The notes: generated by a model from the sequence alone, not told the origin. A stretch of 64,000 bases of DNA from Massilia sp. Root335 (GCF_001425685.1 NZ_LMCY01000012.1:102457-166456); one strand, 5' to 3'. Numbered from the stretch's first letter, positions 24,540-37,663 are shown. Numbers and translations: made by a program.

Positions 24540-26063
24540 TTATTCGGCTGCGACGGGCGGATTCAGGTTCAGCTGCGTGCGCACCATGTCGTCCGACGAT
24601 TTGCCGGACGACTTGTGGCGCACGCTCTCGAGCTGGTCGAGATAGGCCGGCGTCACGTCGCCCGTCACATACACGCCGTCGAAGCACGACGCTTCCACGT
24701 TCGTCAGGGCCGGGTTGACGTCCGAGATCGACTTGCGCAGCGCGTCCAGGTCCTGGTACACGAGGCGGTCGGCCGTGATCTCGCGGCACACTTCCTCGAC
24801 GGTGCGGCCGTGGGCGATCAGCTCGTCGCGCGTCGGCATGTCGATGCCGTACACGTTCGGGTACAGCACCGGCGGCGCGGCCGACGCGAAGAAGACCTTG
24901 CGGGCGCCCGACTCGCGCGCCATCTGCACGATCTCGCGGCTCGTCGTGCCGCGCACGATGGAGTCGTCGACGAGCAGCACGTTCTTGTCCTTGAACTCGG
25001 ACGCGATCGCGTTCAGCTTCTGGCGCACGGACTTCCGGCGCATCGTCTGGCCCGGCATGATGAACGTGCGGCCGATGTAGCGGTTCTTGATGAAGCCTTC
25101 GCGGTATTCGACGCCCAGCTTCAGCGCGAGCTGGATGGCGGCCGGGCGCGACGAATCCGGGATCGGCATCACGACGTCGATCTCTTCGACCGGGATCTCC
25201 TTGCGGATCTTCTCGGCCAGGTATTCGCCCATGCGCAGGCGGGTCGCGTACACGGACGCGCCGTCGATCACGGAGTCGGGACGGGCCAGGTACACGTATT
25301 CGAACGCGCACGGGTTCAGCGACGGATTCTCGGCGCACTGGCGCGTGTGCAGCTGGCTGTCGGCGTCGACCCAGACGGCTTCGCCCGGCGCGATGTCGCG
25401 CACGAAGCGGAAGCCCAGGCCTTCGAGGGCGACGGATTCGCTGGCGAGCAGGTATTCGGGACCGTTCTCGGTCTCGTTGATGCCGAGGCACAGCGGACGG
25501 ATGCCGAACGGATCGCGGAACGCGAGCAGGCCGTGGCCGGCGATCTGCGCGATGACGGCATACGCGCCGCGCACGCGGCGGTGCACGTGCGCGACGGCCT
25601 TGAACACGGCGTCCGGCGCGAGCGTGAAGCCGTCGGCGGCCTGGGCGATTTCGTGGGCGAGCACGTTCAGCAGGACTTCCGAATCGGAGTTCGTGTTGAC
25701 GTGGCGGCGGTCGTTGCGGAACAGCTCTTCCTTCAGTTGCTCCTGGTTGGTCAGGTTACCGTTGTGCGCCAGGGTGATGCCGAACGGGGCATTCACGTAG
25801 AACGGCTGCGCTTCCTCTTCGCTGGACGAGCCGGCCGTCGGATAGCGGCAGTGGCCGATGCCGGAATTGCCCTGCAGCGAACGCATGTTGCGTGTGCGGA
25901 AAACGTCACGCACGAGGCCGTTGGCCTTGTACATCGAGAACATGCTGCTGTGATTGGTTGCAATCCCCGCCGCATCCTGGCCGCGATGCTGCAGCAGCAG
26001 CAATGCGTCATACAACAGCTGGTTGACGGGGGCTTGCGAGACGACGCCGACGATGCCACACAT
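24540..26063 (-). CDS. purF: Amidophosphoribosyltransferase
   Basis: First committed step of purine synthesis: it moves ammonia from glutamine onto PRPP to give phosphoribosylamine. 507 residues, normal length. The N-terminal nucleophile glutaminase begins at Cys2 ([10 protein letters not shown]) with no propeptide. [12 protein letters not shown] and the PRPP-binding loop [18 protein letters not shown] (about 365-382) are intact. A good AGGAG ribosome site lies before the ATG. It follows cvpA by 29 bp in the folC-dedD-cvpA-purF operon, the same order as in Escherichia coli. Confidence 0.97.
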   Translation of the reverse strand: MCGIVGVVSQAPVNQLLYDALLLLQHRGQDAAGIATNHSSMFSMYKANGLVRDVFRTRNMRSLQGNSGIGHCRYPTAGSSSEEEAQPFYVNAPFGITLAHNGNLTNQEQLKEELFRNDRRHVNTNSDSEVLLNVLAHEIAQAADGFTLAPDAVFKAVAHVHRRVRGAYAVIAQIAGHGLLAFRDPFGIRPLCLGINETENGPEYLLASESVALEGLGFRFVRDIAPGEAVWVDADSQLHTRQCAENPSLNPCAFEYVYLARPDSVIDGASVYATRLRMGEYLAEKIRKEIPVEEIDVVMPIPDSSRPAAIQLALKLGVEYREGFIKNRYIGRTFIMPGQTMRRKSVRQKLNAIASEFKDKNVLLVDDSIVRGTTSREIVQMARESGARKVFFASAAPPVLYPNVYGIDMPTRDELIAHGRTVEEVCREITADRLVYQDLDALRKSISDVNPALTNVEASCFDGVYVTGDVTPAYLDQLESVRHKSSGKSSDDMVRTQLNLNPPVAAE

Positions 26064-26092
26064 GGTGTGCTCCTAATACCGTGAAGAAGTGT

Positions 26093-26581
26093 TCAAAACT
26101 GTACGTGCTGCGCGAAGGCAGCGGGCAAGAAAGGCTTGACCGTGCGCGCTCCGGTTTCCGCCATGGGCGAGAGCAGCGCGTCTTTCCAGAAAGCCTGTTG
26201 GGGAATGGAAGTCATCCCGCACAATATGACGCCGGCCAGCACGATTACAATGCCCCGGCCCAACCCGAACAGGCCGCCGAGGCCGCGGTCGGCCAGGCTC
26301 AGGCCGGAGGCCTCGATCAATGCGCCGATCGCGAGGGCCAACAGGCCCATCAGCACGCGCACGCCGAGGAACAATGCAATGAAGGCGACGATCAGCCGCA
26401 AGGCTTCGCCCGGAATCACGGATGGTAGCATGGGCGCCAGCTTCGCGCCGAAGGCGTTGGCGACGATGAAGGCCGCCACCCAGCCGAGCAGCGACAGGAT
26501 TTCCTTGACCAGGCCGCGCATGGTGCTGATGACGACCGACGACGCCAGGATGAACAAGACCACGTAGTCGAAGATCGTCAC
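26093..26581 (-). CDS. cvpA: CvpA family inner membrane protein
   Basis: A 162-residue protein with four membrane segments (about 5-22, 30-48, 64-85, 103-122). The CvpA family is named for colicin V production, but its molecular role is not settled. TIFDYVVLFILASSVVISTMR, GWVAAFIVANAFG and GLGRGIVIVLAGVILC fit the family. It starts with GTG and has no strong ribosome site. It lies between the SPOR-domain gene and purF in the conserved operon, which is the best support for the call. Confidence 0.9.
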   Translation of the reverse strand: MTIFDYVVLFILASSVVISTMRGLVKEILSLLGWVAAFIVANAFGAKLAPMLPSVIPGEALRLIVAFIALFLGVRVLMGLLALAIGALIEASGLSLADRGLGGLFGLGRGIVIVLAGVILCGMTSIPQQAFWKDALLSPMAETGARTVKPFLPAAFAQHVQF

Positions 26582-26625
26582 GGCGCGGCTTTTGCAGTCA
26601 TCATCGGTTTCGGACAGGTTCGGCG

Positions 26626-27618
26626 TCAGACCGGGCTCATGGTGCCGGACATGCCCAGGCGGCCCAGTTTGGCGCGGACTTTCTCGGCGTCGTCCTTGTT
26701 CAGGGGGCCGACCCGTACACGGATCAGTTCGCCGGCCGGCGTGTTCGTCTTTTGCGTGTACGACGAGATGCCCGCTTCGCGCAGCCGGGCCTGCACTTCG
26801 GCCGCTTTTTCCTGGCTCGACAGTGCCGCGACCTGCAGCACGAATTTCTGCGATCCGGACTCGGCCGGCTTGTCCTTCACGGCGGCCTTCTCGGCCTGCT
26901 TGCCTTCCAGGATCGCCATCGCGCGGGCCGCGTCGTCATGCGGCTTGGCCGGCTTTTCCTTGTCGGCGCGGGCGTCGCGCGCGAGGCGCTCGGCCCTGTC
27001 ACGTTCCGCCTTGTCGTGCTCGGCCTTGTCGTGCTCCGCCTTGTCCTTCTCGGCGAGGCGCGCCTCGGCTTTCGCGTCCTTGTGCTCGGGCTTCGCGGGC
27101 TCGGGCCTGGGTTCCGGCTTGTGCTCGACCTTGGGCTCCGGCTTCGGTGCGGTCACGGCGGCGACGCTCTCCGGCTTCGCGCCGGCGACGGTGGCCGGTG
27201 GCTTCGGTGCCGGCGCGGGCGGCGGTGCATCGACGATCTCCTCGCCCTTGTCGACGCTGTCCGCGGCGGACACGGCCTTGTCGGCGGCAGGCACGGGCAG
27301 CGGCGCCGCCTTGTCCTTCGCGGGGATCTGGATCGCGATGTCGCCGGCGAGCGGCTTCGGTTCGGAATCGAGCAGCATCGGCAGGCCGACGGCGGCGGCC
27401 AGCGCCAGCGCAACGGCGCCCACGAGGCGGCGCCGGGCGCGCTTCTTTTCGGGCAGCATGGGGTCGTTGCCGGGACGGCGCGACGCACCGCCGCCGGCAT
27501 TGCTCGCACGCTTGGCGCGGGCGCGCTCGCCGATCGCGGCGTCGTCATCCTTGCTGTAGAAGCGGCCACTGTCCTCGGTGAGGCGGTCCTGCTTGCTTTT
27601 AGGGGAGAACAAGCCCAT
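26626..27618 (-). CDS. dedD: SPOR-domain protein, DedD-like
   Basis: Cell-division-associated protein expected to bind denuded peptidoglycan at the septum. 330 residues: a cytoplasmic N-terminus (1-62), one membrane segment (about 64-81), a long linker rich in Pro, Ala, Lys and Glu, and a C-terminal SPOR domain (about 248-325; FVLQVAALSSQEKAAEVQARL, IRVRVGPLNKDDAEKV). The linker has a KAEHDKAEHDKAERDRAER repeat of 5- to 6-residue units that should be a charged helix. The place between folC and cvpA matches dedD of other proteobacteria. The folC stop is only 11 bp upstream. Confidence 0.9.
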   Translation of the reverse strand: MGLFSPKSKQDRLTEDSGRFYSKDDDAAIGERARAKRASNAGGGASRRPGNDPMLPEKKRARRRLVGAVALALAAAVGLPMLLDSEPKPLAGDIAIQIPAKDKAAPLPVPAADKAVSAADSVDKGEEIVDAPPPAPAPKPPATVAGAKPESVAAVTAPKPEPKVEHKPEPRPEPAKPEHKDAKAEARLAEKDKAEHDKAEHDKAERDRAERLARDARADKEKPAKPHDDAARAMAILEGKQAEKAAVKDKPAESGSQKFVLQVAALSSQEKAAEVQARLREAGISSYTQKTNTPAGELIRVRVGPLNKDDAEKVRAKLGRLGMSGTMSPV

Positions 27619-27629
27619 GCGGTGTCACG

Positions 27630-28928
27630 TCAATGAAGAGAGGATTTACGGGCCGCCATCACGCCAGCCACGGTGTAGAACGAACCAAAGACCACTATTC
27701 TATCATCCTGTCCGGCCCGGCTCGTTGCATCTGCGAATGCCTCGGCCGGATTCGCGAACGTTTTGACGGAGAATTCGCCGTCCTTGGCATCGGTCGGCCG
27801 CAACGCTTCGATCTTCGCGGCCAGCACGGCCGGGTCGGCCGAACGGGGCGACGGCAGCGCCGCCACGCACCAGTGGTCGACGTACGGCGCCATGTGGGCG
27901 ACGACGGCGTCGATGTCCTTGTCCTGCATGATGCCGAGCACGCCGTAGGTAAACCGGTGGAACCCCATGTTGCTCAGGTTCTGCGCCAGCGTCGCCGCCG
28001 CGTGCGGGTTGTGGGCGACGTCGAGGATCGTCGTCGGACGGCCCGCCAGCACCTGGAAGCGGCCCGGCAGCTCGACCAGCGCGAGGCCCGTGCGCACCTC
28101 CTGCGCGCCCACCGGCAGCACGTTGCGCAGCGCCTCCAGCGCCGCCAGCGCGGCCGCGGCGTTCAGCAGCTGGTTGGCCCCGCGCAGCGCCGGATACGCG
28201 AGCGAATTGCGGCGCTGGTTGCGGCCGCCGTAGGCCCATTGCTGCTTGTCGCCCTGGTAGTTGAAGTCGCGGCCCAGCAGCCACAGATCGGCGCCGATGG
28301 CTTCCGCGTGGTCGATCAGCGATTGCGGCGGCAGCGGATCGCTGCAGATCGCCGGCCTGCCGGGGCGGAAGATGCCGGCCTTCTCGAAGCCGATCTCCTC
28401 GCGCGTGTCGCCGAGATAATCCTTGTGGTCGATGTCGATGCTCGTGACGATGGACACGTCCGCGTCGATCACGTTCACGGCATCCAGGCGCCCGCCCAGG
28501 CCCACCTCGAGGATCGCCACGTCGACGCCGGACGTCGCCAGCAGATGCATGATCGCGAGCGTCGTGAATTCGAAATACGTGAGGTCGATGTCGCCGCGAC
28601 GCGCTTCCACTTCAGCGAACGCCGCGACGAGAACGGCGTCGCTGGCCATCTCGCCGTTGATGCGGGCGCGCTCGTTGAAATCGAGGAAGTGCGGCTTGAT
28701 GTACAGGCCGACCTTGTAGCCGCTCTGCAGCAGCATCGCTTCCAGCATGGCGCAGGTCGAACCCTTGCCGTTGGTGCCGGCGACCATGATCACGGGGCAG
28801 GAAAAGGCCAGTCCCATGCGCTCCTTGACGGTGCGCACGCGGTCCAGCCCCATGTCGATGTGGGTCTCGGCATGGCGTGACTCGAGCAGTGCCAGCCAGT
28901 CGGGCAAGGTGGTCGGGAGGTTGTGCAT
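27630..28928 (-). CDS. folC: Bifunctional folylpolyglutamate/dihydrofolate synthase
   Basis: Adds glutamate to dihydropteroate and to tetrahydrofolate in folate synthesis. 432 residues, normal for FolC. The Mur-ligase-type P-loop GTNGKGSTCAM is at about 51-61. YIKPHFLDFNERARIN is the Mg-binding loop region, and VLGIMQDKDIDAVV lies in the C-terminal domain. It is the first gene of the folC-dedD-cvpA-purF-sulfhydrylase operon. In relatives accD lies just upstream; here that gene is absent and the leader contains a hairpin. Confidence 0.95.
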   Translation of the reverse strand: MHNLPTTLPDWLALLESRHAETHIDMGLDRVRTVKERMGLAFSCPVIMVAGTNGKGSTCAMLEAMLLQSGYKVGLYIKPHFLDFNERARINGEMASDAVLVAAFAEVEARRGDIDLTYFEFTTLAIMHLLATSGVDVAILEVGLGGRLDAVNVIDADVSIVTSIDIDHKDYLGDTREEIGFEKAGIFRPGRPAICSDPLPPQSLIDHAEAIGADLWLLGRDFNYQGDKQQWAYGGRNQRRNSLAYPALRGANQLLNAAAALAALEALRNVLPVGAQEVRTGLALVELPGRFQVLAGRPTTILDVAHNPHAAATLAQNLSNMGFHRFTYGVLGIMQDKDIDAVVAHMAPYVDHWCVAALPSPRSADPAVLAAKIEALRPTDAKDGEFSVKTFANPAEAFADATSRAGQDDRIVVFGSFYTVAGVMAARKSSLH

Positions 28929-28966
28929 GGGATGTCGTCCGGATGAAGCCTGGAAGGAAAATACGC

Positions 28967-29003
28967 GCGCGGCCGGTTGCTTGTCGGGAGCAGCCGGCCG
29001 CGC
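28967..29003. repeat. Inverted repeat upstream of folC
   Basis: Arms GCGCGGCCGGTTGC (28967-28980) and GCAGCCGGCCGCGC (28990-29003) pair with one mismatch around a 9-base loop. The site is about 40 bp upstream of folC, at the point where gene order departs from that of relatives. It may be the remains of a terminator or an end of the foreign segment. No T-run follows on either strand. Confidence 0.5.
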
Positions 29004-29120
29004 ATTTGGGCGTAGTGTAGCCGTTCGTATCAGGCTTGTCGAATTCTTGCCGTCAATTACTTATCTTCTCGACAAGCTCCAGAGTCCGTGTGCCCGAACG
29101 AATCCATACCCCGACGCGAA

Positions 29121-29402
29121 TCAATGCGTGACGGCGCCGACTTCGGCCGTGGTGAATTCGAAACCGCCGATGCGGGCCGCCACCTGGTTGTAGATCCAGG
29201 CACCGATCGCGGCGCCGATGAACGCGCCGACCGCATACGCCACCGGCATGACGACCAACATGGCGATGCCGACGCCCGCCGGCATCACCGCCGACATGAA
29301 CAATGCCGCCAGTACGACGACCGGAATGGCGGTGACGAGATACACAGCGGCCATGACCTTGGCCGACTGCACGACGGATACCTGCACGATTTGTTTTTTC
29401 AT
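29121..29402 (-). CDS. Small inner membrane protein, unknown
   Basis: A 93-residue protein with two long hydrophobic segments (about 15-40 and 45-70), followed by AARIGGFEFTTAEVGAVTH. I recognise the general type (conserved small proteins with a final IGGxEFTT motif in proteobacteria) but no function is known to me. It lies alone between folC and the toxin-like pair and has no strong ribosome site. Its base composition resembles the host better than the neighbouring pair does. Confidence 0.65.
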   Translation of the reverse strand: MKKQIVQVSVVQSAKVMAAVYLVTAIPVVVLAALFMSAVMPAGVGIAMLVVMPVAYAVGAFIGAAIGAWIYNQVAARIGGFEFTTAEVGAVTH

Positions 29403-29662
29403 GATGGATGCCGGGTGGAGTGGAAGAAAACAGCCCGTCCACTCTATCCCGACATTTCCACCAAGAAAATCGAACGCGTCAAGGAACGTGCTTCAGCGGC
29501 GTCGGCAAGAAGATCGAAAGCGATCAGAGCCGGTCTTGAGATCGCGCTGACGCACGAATTTGACGGCCAGCAACTCCCTCGCGTGGATCAGTGCTATTTC
29601 AGAGAAGCATCAACTATGCTGAAACGCAGTGTCCATAACGATGTGTAGTCGAAGGAGGGGGT

Positions 29663-30124
29663 ATGGCAGTGATAGGTCTTGACGGAAAAATTCTTTCCAT
29701 TCCAAACAAACGATTCGTCTACAGCAACCCGCAAGCACTGGTAGGTATGCCCTTGGTCGGCCTGGGGGAATGTGTGGCCATGATTCAGCGCTACTTCCCT
29801 TCCATCGGTAATACCAGAACCTGGAAAGCGGGGCAACGGGTTGTGGAGTCCAAGGATATCAAGATTGGAACTGTTATCGGTACAATGGTCGATGGGAAGT
29901 GGCCTGGACTATCCCACGGCAACCACGTCGGGATCTTTGGAGGCGTAGAAAGTCGCAGCATCCAAACAGGATTCATGACTTCGTTTGTGATTGTGGAGCA
30001 ATTTATACATTCCAATGTCAAGGCAATACAAGCCCGAGTGCTCCACGCAAAAGGAATAGGCCCGAACGGCCGCTACAGCGATCCGTCCAACAATGCCAGT
30101 GCATTCTTCATCATCGAAAAATGA
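29663..30124 (+). CDS. BPSL0067-family protein, likely amidase-type toxin
   Basis: A 153-residue protein without a signal peptide. The layout matches the BPSL0067 family, often found as a cargo effector of type VI secretion with an NlpC/P60-like fold. C37 in LVGLGECVAMIQ and H88 in SHGNHVGIF have the place of a catalytic Cys-His pair, with TWKAGQRV and IGTVIGT between them. A strong GAAGGAGG ribosome site precedes the ATG. Its stop overlaps the start of the next gene by four bases (ATGA). The coding sequence is clearly AT-richer than its flanks, which suggests transfer. No type VI gene is in the window. Peptidoglycan cleavage is inferred, not shown. Confidence 0.72.
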   Translation: MAVIGLDGKILSIPNKRFVYSNPQALVGMPLVGLGECVAMIQRYFPSIGNTRTWKAGQRVVESKDIKIGTVIGTMVDGKWPGLSHGNHVGIFGGVESRSIQTGFMTSFVIVEQFIHSNVKAIQARVLHAKGIGPNGRYSDPSNNASAFFIIEK

Positions 30125-30555
30125 AGATTATTTTCTGCGCCATATTTTTTCTTGCGAGCTGTGCGGCACATGCGGAAGTGACGATAGCTTGCCCCACCGA
30201 CTACCCCTCGGACCTACTGATTGCAAAGGGGGTCCCGGCAGGATGGACGGGAATTGCGCATGTCGCCGGATCACGACTGATCCTGCAATCGGCGGGCGTC
30301 ATTGCCGGCCCGCCTGCCGGGAAAATCCAAGGTATTCAGATGGGGACCGAAACCAGGACCAAAAAAGGGTTCACCTTGACATTCGTCGATTTGGACAAGT
30401 TTACCGAGCCCTTGGAAAAATGGATGTATTGCGCGTACGGCATGGGGGGCGACGTTCAGCTCTTGCGGCGACTACCCGACACGACCAGGGAATGCGTGTC
30501 GGAATACACGAAGACGCCATACGGCAATTACGATATACGTACCATCTGCCGTTAG
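30121..30555 (+). CDS. STY0301-family secreted protein, likely immunity partner
   Basis: A 144-residue exported protein that starts inside the stop of the BPSL0067-type gene (ATGA overlap). Residues 1 to about 18 are a signal peptide. FLASC also reads as a lipobox, so it may be lipid-anchored instead of cut after AHA. The mature part begins VTIACPTDYPSD and has Cys in YCAYG, RECVSE and a final TICR, suggesting disulfides. The STY0301 type usually travels with BPSL0067 genes. A periplasmic protein encoded directly behind a predicted cell-wall toxin is the classic position for an immunity protein. Binding to its neighbour is inference. Confidence 0.7.
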   Translation: MKIIFCAIFFLASCAAHAEVTIACPTDYPSDLLIAKGVPAGWTGIAHVAGSRLILQSAGVIAGPPAGKIQGIQMGTETRTKKGFTLTFVDLDKFTEPLEKWMYCAYGMGGDVQLLRRLPDTTRECVSEYTKTPYGNYDIRTICR

Positions 30556-30612
30556 ACGACACAATGCGATGCATTGCGCGAAGATGCGCCGTCCGGCAAA
30601 CGGCGATTGTTC

Positions 30613-30642
30613 GAACAACCGGGACGCATTGCCCGGTTGTTC
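30613..30642. terminator. Hairpin between convergent immunity-like gene and trpA
   Basis: Perfect 11-bp arms GAACAACCGGG and CCCGGTTGTTC around an 8-base loop, located between the plus-strand pair and the end of trpA (minus). No T-run follows on either strand, so it is a weak or Rho-assisted bidirectional terminator at most. Confidence 0.45.
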
Positions 30643-30654
30643 GGCGAATGCCGC

Positions 30655-31455
30655 TTATTTGGCGTCCAGCGCTTCCCTGATGCCCGCGACAAACGCCCGC
30701 ACGGCCGCCGGCCCCTGCTCCTTCGGCGTATTTTCCAGCTCCTGGATGATGCGGCTGCCGATCACGACGGCGTCGGCCACCGCCGCCACCGACCTGGCCG
30801 TCTGCGCGTCGCGGATGCCGAAGCCGACGCCGATCGGCAACTTGACGTGCTCGCGGATCGCGGCCACGCGCTGCGCCACGTCGGCCGTGTCGATGCCGCC
30901 CGCGCCCGTCACGCCTTTCAGCGAGACGTAGTAGGAAAAGCCGCTGCCGTGGCGCGCCACCTGCTTCACGCGCTCGACGGTCGACGTCGGCGCCAGCAGG
31001 AAGATCAGGTCGAGGCCGTTGGCCTTCATCTCGGCCGCGAACGCTTCGCACTCCTCCGGCGGATAGTCGACGACGATGGCACCGTCGGCACCGGCGGCCT
31101 TGGCGCGGCGGACGAATTCGCTCTGGCCCATGCGCTCGATCGGGTTCGCGTAACCCATCAGCACGACGGGCGTGTGCTGGTTGGTCTTGCGGAACTCGGC
31201 GACCTGGGCGAACACGTCGGTCATGCTGATGCCGAACGTGAGCGCGCGTTCGCAGGCGCGCTGGATGACGGGGCCTTCCGCCATCGGGTCGGAGAACGGG
31301 ACGCCGAGTTCGAGGACGTCGGCGCCACCCTCGACGAGGGCGTGCAGCAGCGGGACGGTCAGTTCCGGAGCCGGGTCGCCGGCGGTGATGAAGGTGACGA
31401 GACCGGTCTTGCCCTGCTCTTTGAGGGCGTCGAAAGTTTGTGCGATACGGGACAT
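30655..31455 (-). CDS. trpA: Tryptophan synthase alpha chain
   Basis: Cleaves indole-3-glycerol phosphate to indole and glyceraldehyde phosphate and feeds indole to TrpB. The ATG at 31455 has AAGGAAAA upstream and gives 266 residues (normal). The catalytic Glu lies in [15 protein letters not shown] and the catalytic Asp in [24 protein letters not shown] and VVIGSRIIQ form the phosphate site. The long frame that continues upstream of this ATG is an artefact. Last gene of trpF-trpB-trpA, 41 bp after trpB. Confidence 0.97.
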   Translation of the reverse strand: MSRIAQTFDALKEQGKTGLVTFITAGDPAPELTVPLLHALVEGGADVLELGVPFSDPMAEGPVIQRACERALTFGISMTDVFAQVAEFRKTNQHTPVVLMGYANPIERMGQSEFVRRAKAAGADGAIVVDYPPEECEAFAAEMKANGLDLIFLLAPTSTVERVKQVARHGSGFSYYVSLKGVTGAGGIDTADVAQRVAAIREHVKLPIGVGFGIRDAQTARSVAAVADAVVIGSRIIQELENTPKEQGPAAVRAFVAGIREALDAK

Positions 31456-31496
31456 GCTGTTTTCCTTGAATGTGGTTGGCAATGGGAGGATGGGGC

Positions 31497-32753
31497 TCAG
31501 CCGAAGTTGAGTCCCGCCCGTTGCGCCACGGTGTGCATGTCCTTGTCGCCGCGGCCCGACAGGTTCACCAGGATGATCTGGTCGGCCGGGAGCGTCGGCG
31601 CCAGCTTGGCCGCGTAGGCGATCGCGTGCGACGATTCCAGCGCCGGGATGATGCCCTCGATACGGCAGCAGTCGTGGAACGCGGCCAGCGCTTCGTCGTC
31701 CGTGATCGACACGTACTGGGCCCGCTGGCTGTCCTTCAGCCACGCGTGTTCCGGACCGACGCCCGGATAGTCCAGGCCCGCCGACACGGAATGCGTCTCG
31801 ATGATCTGGCCGTGCTCGTCCTGCAGCAGGTAAGTGCGGTTGCCGTGCAGGACGCCCGGGAAGCCGGCCGTGAGCGACGCCGCGTGCTTGCCGGAGTCCA
31901 GGCCCTCGCCCGCCGCCTCGACGCCCACCAGCTTCACGCCCGGCTCGTCGATGTACGGATAAAAGATGCCCATCGCGTTCGAGCCGCCGCCGATGCAGGC
32001 GACGACGTAGTCCGGCTGGCGGCCCGTCATCTGCGGCATCTGCACGCGGCATTCCTCGCCGATCACGGACTGGAAATCGCGCACCATCATCGGATACGGG
32101 TGCGGACCGGCGACCGTGCCGATGATGTAGAACGTGTTCTCGATGTTGGTGACCCAGTCGCGCATCGCTTCGTTCAGCGCGTCCTTCAGCGTCTTCGATC
32201 CCGATTCGACCGGGACGACGGTCGCGCCCAGCAGCTTCATGCGGTAGACGTTCTGCGCCTGGCGCTTGACGTCCTCGCTCCCCATGTAGATCACGCATTC
32301 GAGGCCGAAGCGCGCGCAGATGGTGGCCGTCGCGACGCCGTGCTGGCCGGCGCCCGTCTCGGCGATGATGCGCGGCTTGCCCATGCGGCGGGCCAGCAGC
32401 GCTTGCCCGATCACGTTGTTGATCTTGTGGGCGCCGGTGTGGTTCAGGTCTTCGCGCTTGAAGAAGATCTGCGCACCCAGGCCGTGATGCGCCCCCTGCT
32501 GCGACCAGCGCTTGGCGTGGTACACGGGCGACGGGCGGCCGACGAAGTGCGCCAGCTCGTAGCGGAATTCTTCGAGGAATTCGGGGTCCTGGCTGTAGCG
32601 CGCGTAGGCGTCGTTCAGTTCGGCCAGCGCGTGGCTGAGCGTCTCGGCGACGAACGAGCCGCCGTACGGGCCGAAGTGGCCGGTGGTGTCCGGCAGCTGG
32701 TAGTCGGGGGTCTTGAACAGCGCTTGTGCGCCGTTAACTTGGTTGGCTTTCAT
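31497..32753 (-). CDS. trpB: Tryptophan synthase beta chain
   Basis: PLP enzyme that joins indole and serine to make tryptophan. 418 residues. The Schiff-base Lys is in [15 protein letters not shown] (about residue 108), the catalytic Glu in [12 protein letters not shown], and the phosphate-binding loop is GGGSNAMG. Its start overlaps the end of trpF by 20 bp, so the two are translationally coupled. It forms the alpha2-beta2 complex with TrpA. Confidence 0.97.
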   Translation of the reverse strand: MKANQVNGAQALFKTPDYQLPDTTGHFGPYGGSFVAETLSHALAELNDAYARYSQDPEFLEEFRYELAHFVGRPSPVYHAKRWSQQGAHHGLGAQIFFKREDLNHTGAHKINNVIGQALLARRMGKPRIIAETGAGQHGVATATICARFGLECVIYMGSEDVKRQAQNVYRMKLLGATVVPVESGSKTLKDALNEAMRDWVTNIENTFYIIGTVAGPHPYPMMVRDFQSVIGEECRVQMPQMTGRQPDYVVACIGGGSNAMGIFYPYIDEPGVKLVGVEAAGEGLDSGKHAASLTAGFPGVLHGNRTYLLQDEHGQIIETHSVSAGLDYPGVGPEHAWLKDSQRAQYVSITDDEALAAFHDCCRIEGIIPALESSHAIAYAAKLAPTLPADQIILVNLSGRGDKDMHTVAQRAGLNFG

Positions 32754-33429
32754 GGTGTGTCAGGCTTTCAGTGGTGGCATCGCCGGCCCGCACCGCGTCG
32801 ACGAACGCGGCGATCTTGCGGGCATCCTTGATCCCCTTGCTCGCCTCGACACCGCTACTGATGTCGACCGCGAAGGGGCGTACTTGCGCCACCGCGCCAG
32901 TCACGTTGTGTACGCTCAAGCCACCACTCAAAACGACCCGAGGCGCGAGCTCTTTTGGAATAAGAGACCAATCGAAAACCTTTCCTGCACCGCCATAGGC
33001 ATCCACGTAGGTGTCGAGCAGAAGACCCGAGAACCACGTACTGGCGGCGCGGTATTGAGCTTCCGATTCTAGCAAATCGGCGGACGTCGTGTCGGGTTTT
33101 ACGCGATACGCCCGCACGAACGGCCGTTGCACGGCGCTTGCCAGCCGAGCGCACTGCCCGACCGTTTCGTCGCCGTGGAATTGCAGCAGCGCGACCGGGC
33201 CGGCCGCGACGACCGCGCGGACCTCGTCCTCCGTCGCGTTGACGAACAGCGCGACGGTGTTCAGGAACGGCGGCAGTGCGCGTGCCAGTTCGGCGTAGCG
33301 CACGGGCGTGACGTAGCGCGGGCTCTTCGGGTAAAACACGAAGCCGAGGGCGTCGGCGCCGGCATCGACGGCGGCATGCAGGTCTTCAGTGCGGGTGATG
33401 CCGCAGATCTTGATACGGGTGCGGGGCAT
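32734..33429 (-). CDS. trpF: Phosphoribosylanthranilate isomerase
   Basis: Isomerises phosphoribosylanthranilate in tryptophan synthesis. The ATG at 33429 gives the family start [17 protein letters not shown] with the catalytic Cys in KICGIT (about residue 9), and 231 residues in all. The catalytic Asp should be in [27 protein letters not shown] and [14 protein letters not shown] form the phosphate site. It follows truA by 157 bp that hold a repeat element, and overlaps trpB. Confidence 0.95.
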   Translation of the reverse strand: MPRTRIKICGITRTEDLHAAVDAGADALGFVFYPKSPRYVTPVRYAELARALPPFLNTVALFVNATEDEVRAVVAAGPVALLQFHGDETVGQCARLASAVQRPFVRAYRVKPDTTSADLLESEAQYRAASTWFSGLLLDTYVDAYGGAGKVFDWSLIPKELAPRVVLSGGLSVHNVTGAVAQVRPFAVDISSGVEASKGIKDARKIAAFVDAVRAGDATTESLTHHESQPS

Positions 33430-33466
33430 GATGGCTCGACGATGAAACGTGCAATATCGGCCGCAG

Positions 33467-33566
33467 CAGGGTGGGCTCCCCTGAGCCCACGCGGAAGCCG
33501 GCACAACGCAAACTTAGGCGTGGGTACGTGTGTGATGCCACCGGCATCACACCCCCCACCCTACGG
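33467..33566. repeat. GTAGGGTGGGC-type element between truA and trpF
   Basis: The segment starts CAGGGTGGGCTCC and ends CCCCCCACCCTACGG, the reverse complement of the family end. It encloses diverged copies of the GCCCACGCGGA and GGCGTGGGTACG cores, and a short palindrome GTGTGATGCC / GGCATCACAC. It is a less conserved member of the family seen at 10.7 and 40.9 kb. It lies in the only long gap of the fimV-truA-trp transcript. Confidence 0.7.
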
Positions 33567-33586
33567 CAGGTGGTCAATTCAACATT

Positions 33587-34387
33587 CTACAACCACGGCA
33601 GGGCCGCCGCCGGCTCCTGCGGCAAGCCCCACTTGGGATCGTAATCGATTGTAGCAAGGTACAGCCCATCCGGCATGAAGGTCGGCGCCGCGGCGTCGCG
33701 CGAGCGCGCGTCGAGCACCTCGGCCATCCAGCCCGGCTCGTTGCGTCCCGTCCCCACATAGATCAGCGAACCGACGATGTTGCGCACCATGTGATGCAGG
33801 AACGCCGAGGCGCGCACCGTGAACACGACGATGTCGCCGCTGCGCTCGATGCGGACCTCGTGCATCTGCTTGACGGGCGAATTCGCCTGGCAGCCGGACG
33901 CGCGGAAACTGGAAAAGTCGTGCGTGCCGATCAGGTGCGCGGCCGCCGCGCGCATGCGCTCGACGTCGAGCGGCCGGAACACCCAGCCGGCGCGTCCGGC
34001 CAGCAGCGCGGACGGGTTGGCGTGGTTGTACAGCACGTAGTGATAGGTGCGCGAGCGGGCCGAGAAGCGCGCGTGGAAATCCTGTCCTTCGATGTCCGGC
34101 GCGACCACGTGGGCCCAGCGCACGACGATCGACTCGGGCAGGAAGGCGTTCGTGCCGCGCACCCACGATTGCGGCGCGCGGTCGAGGTCCGTGTCGAAAT
34201 GGACGACCTGCTCGATCGCGTGCACGCCGGCGTCCGTGCGGCCGGCGCACGTCGTCGCGAGCCGCGTGCAGGCGAATTTCTCGAGTGCGATCTCCAGCTG
34301 GTCCTGCACCGTGTCGCGCGATGGCTGTTTCTGATACCCGTTCCAGGCGGTGCCCACGTACTGGACACCCAAAGCGATTCGTGTCAA
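33587..34387 (-). CDS. truA: tRNA pseudouridine(38-40) synthase TruA
   Basis: Makes pseudouridine at positions 38 to 40 of the tRNA anticodon arm. 266 residues. The catalytic Asp is in [11 protein letters not shown] (about residue 52). [14 protein letters not shown] and [13 protein letters not shown] are the other family motifs. The only possible start is TTG: an in-frame TAA lies five codons upstream, and AAGG precedes the TTG at good distance. It begins 11 bp after the fimV stop. Confidence 0.95.
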   Translation of the reverse strand: MTRIALGVQYVGTAWNGYQKQPSRDTVQDQLEIALEKFACTRLATTCAGRTDAGVHAIEQVVHFDTDLDRAPQSWVRGTNAFLPESIVVRWAHVVAPDIEGQDFHARFSARSRTYHYVLYNHANPSALLAGRAGWVFRPLDVERMRAAAAHLIGTHDFSSFRASGCQANSPVKQMHEVRIERSGDIVVFTVRASAFLHHMVRNIVGSLIYVGTGRNEPGWMAEVLDARSRDAAAPTFMPDGLYLATIDYDPKWGLPQEPAAALPWL

Positions 34388-34398
34388 AGCGCGTTACC

Positions 34399-37470
<3,072 letters not shown>

Positions 37471-37663
37471 AGATTCGAAAGCGGAGTGGGTTGACGGGGG
37501 CGCGCGACCTTGCCCGGAGGTCTCAGCAACATATCATCATGCACTGTGGCATGCAAGTTCTGCGGGGAGAAACATTCAGCAAGTCTGCGTTATGTAGACG
37601 GTATATTCAAAGTTATGATGTTTTTTGGATGATTCGGTGTCAATTCATCACGAAACCCGTCCT

